Source: Acidobacteriota bacterium
GTDB lineage: Bacteria > Acidobacteriota > Vicinamibacteria > Vicinamibacterales > Vicinamibacteraceae
Direction of reading: 5' to 3'
DNA: 5,614 nt
Assembly: GCA_013695405.1 (NCBI GenBank)
Contig: JACDAO010000262.1
Span: 1-5,614, forward strand
The position numbers were made by a program, and so were the translations under genes. Positions 1-5,614 of the stretch are shown piece after piece. Under the pieces are notes generated by a model. That model saw only the letters and a list, made by a program, of their open reading frames with translations. It did not search any database and had not been told where the DNA came from. Positions within the stretch are counted from its first letter, which is position 1. Each line of letters opens with the position of its first letter.

Positions 1-1119
1 GTGCTGCACAACCCGGCGCTGGCGGCAGTGCTGCGCGCGGTGGCCGCCGACGGCGTCGGGGCGTTCTACACCGGGCCGGTCGCGCGCGACATCGTCGCGA
101 AGGTGAGGTCGCACGCCACGAACCCGGGGCTGCTCAGCGAAGCCGATCTCGAGGCCTACACGCCCCGGGAACGTGAGCCGCTCTGCTTCGACTACCGCAG
201 CTCGCGGATCTGCGGCTTCCCGCCGCCTTCATCCGGTACGGTGGCGCTCGGACAGATTTTCGGGATGCTCGAACGCGTGCCGCTCGGCGACCACCGGCCG
301 ACCAGGGGCGCCGACGGCCGCTGGACGCTCGACGCCGCAGCCGTACATGCCTACGCCGAGGCGGCGCGCCTGGCGTACGCCGACCGTGACGCCTACCTCG
401 GCGACCCCGACTTCGTCACCGTGCCGGTGCGCGGACTGCTCGACACCGGCTACCTGGCGCAGCGTGCGGCGCTGATCGGCGCGCGATCGATGGGCGCGGC
501 GTCGGCCGGCGTGCCGCCCGGCTGGGATCAGGCGCGCGCGGCACTGCCGAGCCTCGAGAGGCCCTCGACCTCGCACGTCTCGATCGTCGACGGATTCGGG
601 CAGGCCCTGTCGATGACGACCACGATCGAGGACGGGTTCGGATCCCGGCAGATGGTGCACGGCTTCATGCTCAACAACCAGCTGACCGACTTCTCGGCCG
701 TGCCGCGCGACGTGGCCGGTGCCCTGGTGGCCAACCGCGTGCAGGCGGGCAAGCGGCCGCGCTCGTCGATGACCCCGCTGCTGGTGTTCGACAAGGCAAG
801 TGGACGGCTCGAGATGACGCTCGGCTCGCCGGGCGGGTCGGGCATCATCAACTACGTCGGCAAGGTGCTGGTCGGCACGCTCGATTGGCGGCTGACGATC
901 CAGGAGGCGATTGCCCTGCCCAACTTCGGCAGCCGCAACGGCCCGACCGAACTCGAGGCGGGGCGAGTCGATCCGGCGCTGGCGGCGGCGCTCGAGGCCC
1001 GCGGCCACACGGTCCACCTGATCGAGCAGACCTCGGGGCTGCAGGGCATCCAGCGTACGGCGACCGGGTGGTTCGGCGGCGCCGACCCGCGCCGCGAAGG
1101 CATCGCGCGCGGCCGCTGA
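1..1119 (+). CDS. ggt: Gamma-glutamyltranspeptidase, C-terminal part (5' end outside window)
   Basis: This enzyme of the Ntn-hydrolase fold transfers or hydrolyses the gamma-glutamyl group of glutathione and related compounds, normally in the periplasm. The visible 372 residues include the end of the large subunit, with the family-like stretches NPGLL (about 41-45) and PPPSSG (74-79), and the complete small subunit. Self-cleavage is expected before T190 in the motif TSHVS (190-194), matching TTHYS around the catalytic Thr391 of the E. coli enzyme. Downstream lie LNNQLTDFS (224-232), the RSSM motif (254-257) and the GSPGG oxyanion loop (275-279). Glutamate E210 sits where E. coli has Asn411, a variant common in other bacterial family members. 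The small subunit of about 183 residues is close to normal length. The GTG at base 1 is at the window edge and falls inside the domain, so it is not taken as the true start; roughly 200 residues plus a signal peptide should lie upstream. The substrate cannot be told from this part. The gene converges on the selO remnant. Confidence 0.95.
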   Translation: MLHNPALAAVLRAVAADGVGAFYTGPVARDIVAKVRSHATNPGLLSEADLEAYTPREREPLCFDYRSSRICGFPPPSSGTVALGQIFGMLERVPLGDHRPTRGADGRWTLDAAAVHAYAEAARLAYADRDAYLGDPDFVTVPVRGLLDTGYLAQRAALIGARSMGAASAGVPPGWDQARAALPSLERPSTSHVSIVDGFGQALSMTTTIEDGFGSRQMVHGFMLNNQLTDFSAVPRDVAGALVANRVQAGKRPRSSMTPLLVFDKASGRLEMTLGSPGGSGIINYVGKVLVGTLDWRLTIQEAIALPNFGSRNGPTELEAGRVDPALAAALEARGHTVHLIEQTSGLQGIQRTATGWFGGADPRREGIARGR

Positions 1120-1803
1120 CCGATCACGAACTGCACGACAGCATCGAGCACCCGGCGCGGTGTCGCGCCCATTCCGGCCGGCGCGCGGCGAGCTCGTCGT
1201 CTGCCGGCTGGTCGTCGTAGGGGCGGGACAGCACTCGGAGCAGTCGTGCGATCGGCGCCACGTCACCGTGCATCGCCGCGTCGATGGCCTGCTGCGCGAG
1301 GTAGTTGCGCAGCACGTACTTCGGGTTCGCGCGCCGCATGCGCGAGATGCGCGACGCGTGGTCGGCGGCTTCCGCCCTGACGCGACTCGCGTACTGTCGC
1401 AGCCAGGCGAGCACTCGAGCGCGGTGCGGGCCGTGCAGGGACGACGCCTCCTCGTAGAACGCCGCACGCAGCGGCGCCAGCCAGCGATCGGCCAGGTCCG
1501 CGTGCCACTCGCCATCGACAGGGACTGCGGCCAGGCCGCGGAAGAACAGCGTCACGTCGGTCTCGGCGCCTTCGAGCAAATCGAACAGCTCGACCAGCAG
1601 CGGGTCGTCGCCGTCGACGTCGATCGCGTCGAGTCCGAGCTTGTCACCGAGCATCTGCCCGTAAGCCGATTGGAACGTATCGCGGTAGACCGTCAGCCCC
1701 GACTGCAGCGCAGTGGGCGAGTCGAGCAGCAGGCCCAACGCCTCGCCGAGTCGCGCCAGGTTCCACAGCGCGATGTTCGGCTGATGGCCGAAGCGGTAGC
1801 GCC

Positions 1804-1811
1804 GGCCGCAT
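1804..1811 (-). other. selO deletion junction B
   Basis: The frame of VLVAHWMR stops matching SelO here and GRRYRFGHQ resumes in the third frame. The sequence around the join is rich in CGG and CCG repeats, so short homology may have guided the loss. The missing block of about 40 residues should have contained the TDN and DYGP active-site motifs. The loss was again 3n+2 bases if the ancestor was in frame. Confidence 0.75.
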
Positions 1812-1903
1812 CCAGTGCGCCACCAGCACCGCCGTCCGGCGGCAGACGTCTTCGAAGAATTCGAGATACCGGTCGGCGCCGCTGGCGGACAAAGCCGGGT
1901 AGT

Positions 1904-1908
1904 GCAAT
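1904..1908 (-). other. selO deletion junction A
   Basis: The reading frame carrying EPGAI ends here and HYPALSASG continues in another frame, with one spare base (1905) between the last isoleucine codon and the histidine codon. If the ancestral gene was in frame, the loss was 3n+2 bases. By comparison with the SelO family it was on the order of 100 bases. The exact breakpoint is ambiguous by a few bases. Confidence 0.75.
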
Positions 1909-2486
1909 CGCGCCTGGCTCTGGTGCCGCGCGGCCGTCGTAGAACATGTCGCGCACGACCGTGTCGCCGGTTGCCACCAGGCTGAGCGCGCGCGTGGTGG
2001 GCACGCCGAGCGCGTGCATCGCCTCGCTGCACAGGAACTCGCGCACCGACGATCGCAACACGGCCCGGCCGTCGGCTCGCCGCGAGTAGGGCGTCGGCCC
2101 GGCGCCCTTCAACTGCAGTTCGAGCACCTGCCCCGACGCGCCGCGCACTTCGCCGAGCGTGATGGCCCGCCCGTCACCGAGCTGATCGGCCCAGTGACCG
2201 AACTGGTGGCCGCCGTAACGCGCGGCATACGGCCGCATCCCGGGCAGCAGCCGGTTGCCAGCCAGCACGTCGGCCACCGGACCAGGCCCGAGCGCCGGAC
2301 GCGTCACACCGAGCAGATCGCCGGCGGCATCCGACCAGGCCAGCAGTGATGGTGCTGCGACAGGCGTCGGATCGACGGGCGAGTAGCTGACCCCTGGAGT
2401 CTGACGCGACACATTGCGGCGATCCGAATCGCCGGGCATCGCCCGGACGAACGCATCCTCGAACGTGAGGTCGATCAACGTGGGCA

Positions 2487-2627
2487 TCACCGTGCAGCGC
2501 GTCCGGGCTCCTCCTCGCCGGCCTCGTCCGACAGCGTCTTCAGGTACGAGCGCTGCGCGTCGGTCATCGACTCGTCGCCGGGTTGATCGCGGTCACCGGA
2601 CGGACGGCTGTTGGTCGTGTCTGCCAC
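2487..2627 (-). CDS. Small DUF3072-like protein, probably C-terminally truncated
   Basis: A 46-residue hydrophilic protein with a disordered, Ser/Asp/Gly-rich first 20 residues, followed by [19 protein letters not shown] (21-39). That stretch closely resembles the core of DUF3072 proteins, a small family of unknown function. The GTG start at 2627 is chosen because GAGGAG (2639-2634) lies six bases upstream and because family members begin with a similar short polar leader. Family proteins usually continue after the EAGEE with a lysine-rich helix (LTKAEASKRIDELQ type). Here this is replaced by EPGRAAR and a stop, and neither other frame restores it, so a deletion is likely. The TGA overlaps the ATG of selO by one base (TGATG). 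A naturally short version is possible. The function is unknown. Confidence 0.65.
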   Translation of the reverse strand: MADTTNSRPSGDRDQPGDESMTDAQRSYLKTLSDEAGEEEPGRAAR

Positions 2628-2633
2628 GTCACA

Positions 2634-2639
2634 CTCCTC
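2634..2639 (-). promoter_or_regulatory. Ribosome binding site of the DUF3072-like gene
   Basis: GAGGAG with a six-base spacer (2633-2628) before GTG 2627. It decides the start of this small gene over longer in-frame extensions that would run back into the ABC gene. Confidence 0.65.
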
Positions 2640-2647
2640 GGAAAGAG

Positions 2648-2665
2648 GCGCCGCAAAGGCGGCGC
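2648..2665 (-). terminator. GC-rich hairpin before the DUF3072-like gene (possible terminator or leader structure)
   Basis: A perfect 7-bp stem, GCGCCGC (2648-2654) and GCGGCGC (2659-2665), with a four-base loop. Read on the minus strand it is followed by CTCTTTCC, only a weak U-rich stretch. It ends nine bases before the ribosome binding site at 2639. It may end part of the transcription coming from the ABC gene, or act as a leader hairpin. Function is inferred from position only. Confidence 0.4.
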
Positions 2666-2703
2666 TGCCTCCCTGATGCACAGAAGGTTCCAGGAGCCGG
2701 TCA

Positions 2704-2727
2704 GCCTGGTGGGGCCTTTCACCAGGC
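2704..2727 (-). terminator. Hairpin overlapping the stop of the ABC ATPase gene
   Basis: A perfect 8-bp inverted repeat, GCCTGGTG (2704-2711) and CACCAGGC (2720-2727), with an eight-base loop. The minus-strand 5' arm contains the last Trp codon and the TGA of the ABC gene. No U tract follows, so it is not a classical intrinsic terminator. It could stabilise the mRNA 3' end or help Rho-linked termination. Confidence 0.4.
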
Positions 2728-3501
2728 GTGAAAGAAGCCGTTGCGGCGTTCCACCTCGACCGGACGTCCGTACAGCGCCGACAGCGACGAGGCCTGCAGC
2801 ATCTGGTCGGTGAATCCGTCGGCAAGGATGGCGCCGCGCTGCAGCAACACCACGCGGGTGATCTCCGGCACGATGTCGCCCAGGTCGTGGCTCACCAGCA
2901 CCAGGCTGGTGCCTTCAGCCGCGAGGTGTCGCAGCGTCGTCCGCACCTCATGCGCGGCGCCCAGGTCGAGACTGGCCAGCGGCTCGTCGAGGATCAGCGC
3001 CCGCGGGCGGTGGATCAGGGCCCGTCCAATCAGCAGGCGTCGAGCCTCACCCGACGACATCCGCGTCAGGTGCCGGTCGCGCAGGTGGCCCAGGTGCAGC
3101 CACGCCAGCACCTCGTCGACGCGGGCGTGCATCTCCGGCGTCGGCTCGTGATGCGGCCACACGCCGATGCTGCCGAAGAAGCCCGACAGCAGCAGCTCGG
3201 CACCGGTGATCCGGCGGGTGCACGAGGCCATCAGGTCATTGGAGACGATGCCGATCGCCGCGCGCAGGTCCCACAAGGTCCAGCGCCGCTGCCCGAGCAC
3301 GCTGACCCAGGAGCCGGGCACGTCGAGTGGATACAACTCGCGCGTCACCAGCTTGAGCAGCGTGCTCTTGCCCGATCCATTGGGCCCGAGGATCGCGGTG
3401 TGCTGACCGACCGGGATTCGCAGCGAGAAATCGTCGAGCACGCGCAGCCGATCGCGCACCACGGAGACGTGAGAGAAATCGAGCAGGGCGTCTGGGCGCA
3501 T
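2719..3501 (-). CDS. ABC transporter ATP-binding protein, ModF/PhrA-like (COG1119 type)
   Basis: A 260-residue single nucleotide-binding domain. Walker A is GPNGSGKST (39-47, K45), the signature is SSGEA (149-153) in place of LSGGE, Walker B is ALILDE (168-173, catalytic E173), the D-loop is SLD (177-179) and the switch is SHD (204-206, H205). The usual Q-loop glutamine is replaced in GIVSND (84-89, N88). The segment GQRRWTLWDLR (70-80) ahead of the Q-loop and the VS-N pattern resemble the ModF/PhrA group, whose members often lack a dedicated membrane partner. ATG 3501 is chosen because domain homology starts right after it (LLDFSHVSVV); the frame stays open far upstream only as a shadow of the antiporter gene. 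No clear Shine-Dalgarno is visible. No permease or binding protein adjoins it, so transport of a given substrate cannot be inferred. It follows the antiporter by 80 bases and may share its mRNA. Confidence 0.88.
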   Translation of the reverse strand: MRPDALLDFSHVSVVRDRLRVLDDFSLRIPVGQHTAILGPNGSGKSTLLKLVTRELYPLDVPGSWVSVLGQRRWTLWDLRAAIGIVSNDLMASCTRRITGAELLLSGFFGSIGVWPHHEPTPEMHARVDEVLAWLHLGHLRDRHLTRMSSGEARRLLIGRALIHRPRALILDEPLASLDLGAAHEVRTTLRHLAAEGTSLVLVSHDLGDIVPEITRVVLLQRGAILADGFTDQMLQASSLSALYGRPVEVERRNGFFHAW

Positions 3502-3581
3502 GAGTACGGGGCGGACAGGCTGCGGGATGCGCGAACGGAGTGCGATCGTAGTGGTTCGGTACGCGGTCGCCAGGCCGGCGT

Positions 3582-5033
3582 TCACGGAATCAGCCGATAG
3601 ACCACCACCGCCACCAGCGTCGCCGGCAGGGCGGCCAGCAGTAGCATCAGCGGCGCGATCGCGCCGCCGAAGAAGCGCGACAGCAGTGCCTGCCCGGCCG
3701 GGTTGGGTGCGTTGGCAATCACGGTCAGGCCGCCTCCCGTCACCGCGCCCTCGACGACGGCCACCTTTGCGGCCTCGCTGAGGTCGGGCACCAGCGTCGC
3801 GAGGTAGGTGATCAGCGCGTTGTCGTTGAAGGCAGTGAGCAGCGCGGCGCCGAAGAACAACGGGGTCTCCGTCAGGCTGGCCAGCACCGGCGCAATCCAC
3901 CAGCCCTGCAGTCCGCCGTGAATCACCAACCCAGCCAGGAAGAAGCCGACCAGTAGCGGGGACTTCAGGTCGACCCGCGACTGGTACGGCCGGGTCGCCC
4001 GCACGAAGCCCAGGAAGAACAGGAATCCGCCGACGAACAGCGCCGGGTAGTGGGCGTTGACGACGGTCCAGGCCATGAACAGGGCGTGCACGACGACAAC
4101 CCACGCCGGTACCGGCATGAGCGGTCCCTCTCCGGTACTGCCGCCGTTACCATCTTCCGGCACCTCCCGGTCGCGCACAGCGGGCTTGTGCGCCAGTTCG
4201 GTCAGCTCGCGTTTGAACGCCAGGAAGTACAGCGCCGTCGAGGTCGCCACACCGAGCAGCGTGCGCCAGCCGAAGTGCGCCATCACGTACAGCAAATCCC
4301 ACTGCCACGTCCGAGCGACCATCAGGATGGGTGGCGCGGCGAAATGGGTGAGCGTTCCGCCAATCGAGACGTTGACGAACAGCAGGCCGAGCGTGGCGTA
4401 CTTCAATCGCGGGCTCGGGTCGAGGTCGTAGAACTGCCTGGCCAGCAACAGCGCGCAGATGGTCATCGCCGCCGGCTCGGTGATGAAGGATCCGAGGAGG
4501 GTCCCGAGCGAGAGGATCGAGCACCACCATGCCGCGGGAGTGCCCCCGCCGATGGCCGCGACCCGCCGCATTGCCGTCTCGGCGACCATGATGATCGGCC
4601 GAGTCGCAGCCAGCGCCATGATCACGATCACGAACAGCGGCTCGGTGTAGTTGACGGTGCCATTCAGATACCGCGTGGCGGTGTCCCAGCCGCGATTGGC
4701 GGTGATTGCCAGCATCAGGACCACCGCCCACAGCCCGAACACCACCTCAATCTCGCCGACCAGGTGGAGCAGTTCAGCCAGCACGCTCGGCTGTCGCGCG
4801 CAGCCGCGGGCATCGGCCGCCTGATCGTGCCGGTGCTGCACGCGGTGCGCAACACCCAGCACGCGTGGCGCGGCGAAGGTGTGCACGATGGCCAGCAGGA
4901 AGATGGCGGTGGCGACCGCGTTGAACGGATCCTGGTCCAGCCGTTGCGCGAGTGTCGCCAGCAGGCCATCGGCAGGCGCCGGGTAGCCGGACATCGGGAC
5001 CGGGAACGGAGACGCCTGCAGTGGGTCGGCCAT
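3582..5033 (-). CDS. Putative Na+/H+ antiporter (PF07399-type, ion transporter superfamily)
   Basis: An inner-membrane protein of 483 residues from ATG 5033, with about ten to twelve hydrophobic segments (for example 37-56, 89-111, 130-145, 184-199, 255-272, 310-345, 358-374 and 455-478). Conserved-looking blocks are LLHLVGEIEVVFGLW (88-102), GSFITEPAAMT (181-191), GGTLTHFAAPP (225-235), TAFNDNALITYL (400-411) and GGLTVIANAPNPAG (434-447). The last two resemble the substrate-site loops of the ArsB/NhaD-like ion transporter superfamily. A charged loop at about 274-304 separates two halves. The protein matches a family annotated as putative sodium:proton antiporters, but the transported ion is not proven for most members. 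The frame is open to GTG 5105, and ATG 5045 is another option. ATG 5033 was preferred because the residues before it are not family-like and the longer start would overlap the opposite gene's promoter. No good ribosome binding site distinguishes them. The reading frame is intact throughout, unlike selO downstream. Confidence 0.85.
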   Translation of the reverse strand: MADPLQASPFPVPMSGYPAPADGLLATLAQRLDQDPFNAVATAIFLLAIVHTFAAPRVLGVAHRVQHRHDQAADARGCARQPSVLAELLHLVGEIEVVFGLWAVVLMLAITANRGWDTATRYLNGTVNYTEPLFVIVIMALAATRPIIMVAETAMRRVAAIGGGTPAAWWCSILSLGTLLGSFITEPAAMTICALLLARQFYDLDPSPRLKYATLGLLFVNVSIGGTLTHFAAPPILMVARTWQWDLLYVMAHFGWRTLLGVATSTALYFLAFKRELTELAHKPAVRDREVPEDGNGGSTGEGPLMPVPAWVVVVHALFMAWTVVNAHYPALFVGGFLFFLGFVRATRPYQSRVDLKSPLLVGFFLAGLVIHGGLQGWWIAPVLASLTETPLFFGAALLTAFNDNALITYLATLVPDLSEAAKVAVVEGAVTGGGLTVIANAPNPAGQALLSRFFGGAIAPLMLLLAALPATLVAVVVYRLIP

Positions 5034-5062
5034 CCCACCGACCATATCCAACGGCTGCCGCG

Positions 5063-5090
5063 GCGACAAGGCCGACCGGCGTGGTACCCT
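5063..5090 (+). promoter_or_regulatory. Possible sigma-70 promoter of the Gfo/Idh/MocA gene
   Basis: A -35-like GCGACA (5063-5068) and a -10-like TACCCT (5085-5090) are spaced 16 bases apart in the divergent gap between the antiporter and the oxidoreductase. Matches to the consensus are partial (four and three of six), as is common in high-GC genomes. Transcription would start near 5097, leaving a leader of roughly 28 bases that contains the AGGAG site. Confidence 0.35.
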
Positions 5091-5112
5091 CCCGCCGAAC
5101 CTCACCTGCTCC

Positions 5113-5117
5113 AGGAG
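5113..5117 (+). promoter_or_regulatory. Ribosome binding site of the Gfo/Idh/MocA gene
   Basis: AGGAG with a seven-base spacer before GTG 5125. It fixes the start and gives a protein beginning MSDDHL with the twin-arginine motif at residues 15-19. Confidence 0.7.
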
Positions 5118-5124
5118 CGCGCCC

Positions 5125-5614
5125 GTGTCCGACGATCATCTGGTGCTCGATGACCCTGCGCGCCACTCGCGGCGTGCCTTCGTGTCGGCGCTGCTGGTCG
5201 CGGCCGGCGGCGCGCAGGTAGTGGCCCAGCCGTCATCCGCGCCGGTGCCAGCCGCGACGTCGCGACGTCTGCGGGTCGGCGTCGCCGGACTCGTGCACGG
5301 CCATGTCCGCGGCCTGATGGGCGCGCTCGGCAAGCGCAGCGACATCGATCTGGTCGGAGTCTTCGACGCCGACGCCGCGCTGCGCGCGCGCTTCGGCACG
5401 CAGCACGGCCTCGAGGCGACGCGCCTGTTCGCCGACCTCGACACCCTGTTGACCACCGCGCGCCCCGAGGCGCTGCTGGTCTACACCAATACCTTCGACC
5501 ACCTCGCGGTGATCGAGACCGCGGCGCGCCGCGGCGTGCACGTGATGGTCGAGAAGCCGCTCGCGGTGTCAGTCGCCCACGCCACGGCGATGGCCACCGC
5601 CGCAGCTCGCGGCA
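5125..5614 (+). CDS. Tat-exported Gfo/Idh/MocA family oxidoreductase, N-terminal part (3' end outside window)
   Basis: The first 163 residues of an NAD(P)-dependent dehydrogenase-like protein, cut by the window edge. Residues 15-35 look like a twin-arginine signal: SRRAF (15-19), then a hydrophobic run LLVAAGGAQVVA (23-34) with a likely cleavage near A34. A Rossmann fold follows: beta strand LRVGVAG (49-55), a glycine motif in the form GVAGLVHGHV (52-61), a second strand LVGVFDAD (76-83) with D81 where the family binds the cofactor ribose, and the EKP motif (143-145) whose lysine normally lies in the active site. The spacing fits the Gfo/Idh/MocA family. Exported members act on sugars or sugar derivatives and carry a bound cofactor through the Tat pathway; the substrate here is unknown. 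The GTG start is supported by AGGAG seven bases upstream. The gene is divergent from the antiporter and no functional link to it is visible. Confidence 0.87.
   Translation, partial: MSDDHLVLDDPARHSRRAFVSALLVAAGGAQVVAQPSSAPVPAATSRRLRVGVAGLVHGHVRGLMGALGKRSDIDLVGVFDADAALRARFGTQHGLEATRLFADLDTLLTTARPEALLVYTNTFDHLAVIETAARRGVHVMVEKPLAVSVAHATAMATAAARG

Larger units (their letters stand above)
1124..2487 (-). pseudogene. selO: SelO/YdiU protein adenylyltransferase (AMPylase), broken by two frame-shifting deletions
   Basis: SelO is a pseudokinase-fold enzyme that transfers AMP from ATP to protein hydroxyl groups. The locus reads in three frames. The first part starts at ATG 2487 (MPTLIDLTF) and runs to EPGAI, ending at 1906. 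It keeps [19 protein letters not shown] and, counting from that ATG, K127 and E150, which match the ion-pair Lys and Glu of the family. The second part, from about 1904 to 1806, reads HYPALSASG to HWMR. The third part, from about 1807 to 1124, begins [17 protein letters not shown] and ends with the family's usual tail, MLSCSS, whose third-last Cys matches the redox Cys/Sec of SelO. Against the family, about 35 residues are missing at the first join (the RVAPSxLRFG region with two ATP-binding arginines) and about 40 at the second (the HGVMNTDN and DYGP motifs with the catalytic and metal-binding residues). No product could be active. Real decay and assembly error are both possible. GTG 2490 is an alternative start, and no well-placed Shine-Dalgarno is seen. 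Confidence 0.9.

Noticed and set aside
1..3. GTG at the window start as the true GGT start
   Set aside because: It lies inside the conserved large-subunit domain, and the family needs roughly 200 more residues upstream.
1109..1116. Perfect palindrome GCGGCCGC at the end of GGT
   Set aside because: A short palindrome expected by chance in GC-rich coding DNA, with no sign of regulatory use.
229..1515. Long open frame on the minus strand opposite the GGT gene
   Set aside because: Its Arg- and Pro-rich translation matches no family, and it is explained as a shadow of GGT and the selO 3' part in high-GC DNA.
1160..1942. Long open frame on the plus strand across the selO region
   Set aside because: Low-complexity Arg/Gln-rich translation, antisense to recognisable SelO sequence in three frames.
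1124..2487. Programmed frameshifting or a split active SelO enzyme
   Set aside because: Frameshifting alone could not restore the protein, because family-conserved active-site blocks are absent from all frames, not just out of phase.
3502..4104. N-terminal extension of the ABC ATPase by about 200 residues
   Set aside because: The extra residues lie in an alternative frame of the antiporter gene and do not look like a protein domain; homology begins right after ATG 3501.
4050..5153. Long plus-strand open frame opposite the antiporter
   Set aside because: His/Arg/Gln-rich translation typical of antisense to a membrane protein gene; the opposite strand encodes clear family motifs.
1..5614. tRNA, rRNA, CRISPR repeats, insertion sequences or attachment sites
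   Set aside because: I saw no cloverleaf-like tRNA, regularly spaced repeats, transposase or flanking direct repeats on either strand.

Overview
This is a high-GC bacterial window (by eye about two thirds G+C, with strong third-position G/C bias and long spurious open frames on the opposite strand). It holds six protein-coding loci and no RNA gene, CRISPR array or mobile element that I could recognise. The gene set is ordinary accessory metabolism and transport of a Gram-negative-type soil or environmental bacterium. Gamma-glutamyltranspeptidase and a Tat-exported Gfo/Idh/MocA protein would fit Acidobacteriota such as Vicinamibacteria, or a high-GC proteobacterium. The taxon is a weak inference.

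Layout from left to right. (1) Bases 1-1119, plus strand: the C-terminal two thirds of a gamma-glutamyltranspeptidase, cut by the window edge, with its self-processing threonine and whole small subunit present. (2) Bases 1124-2487, minus strand, converging on it with only four bases between the stops: a SelO/YdiU protein adenylyltransferase gene. Its N-terminal part, a short middle part and its C-terminal part lie in three different frames, with two family blocks missing at the joins. (3) Bases 2487-2627, minus: a tiny DUF3072-type protein, apparently also lacking its C-terminal half, whose stop overlaps the selO start. (4) Bases 2719-3501, minus: a lone ABC ATPase of the ModF/PhrA type. (5) Bases 3582-5033, minus: a putative Na+/H+ antiporter (PF07399 type). 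(6) Bases 5125-5614, plus, cut by the right edge: a Gfo/Idh/MocA oxidoreductase with a twin-arginine signal.

Genes 5, 4, 3 and 2 run in the same direction with gaps of 80 bases, 91 bases and an overlap, so they could be co-transcribed. Two hairpins between genes 4 and 3 suggest partial separation. No shared pathway is evident. Genes 5 and 6 are divergent across about 91 bases that hold a plausible promoter and ribosome binding site for gene 6.

The most notable observation is the selO damage. Two frame-shifting deletions about 100 bases apart each take out a conserved active-site block, and a third apparent loss lies in the neighbouring DUF3072 gene. This is either real gene decay or an assembly error. 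I see no convincing evidence of a new biological system here.
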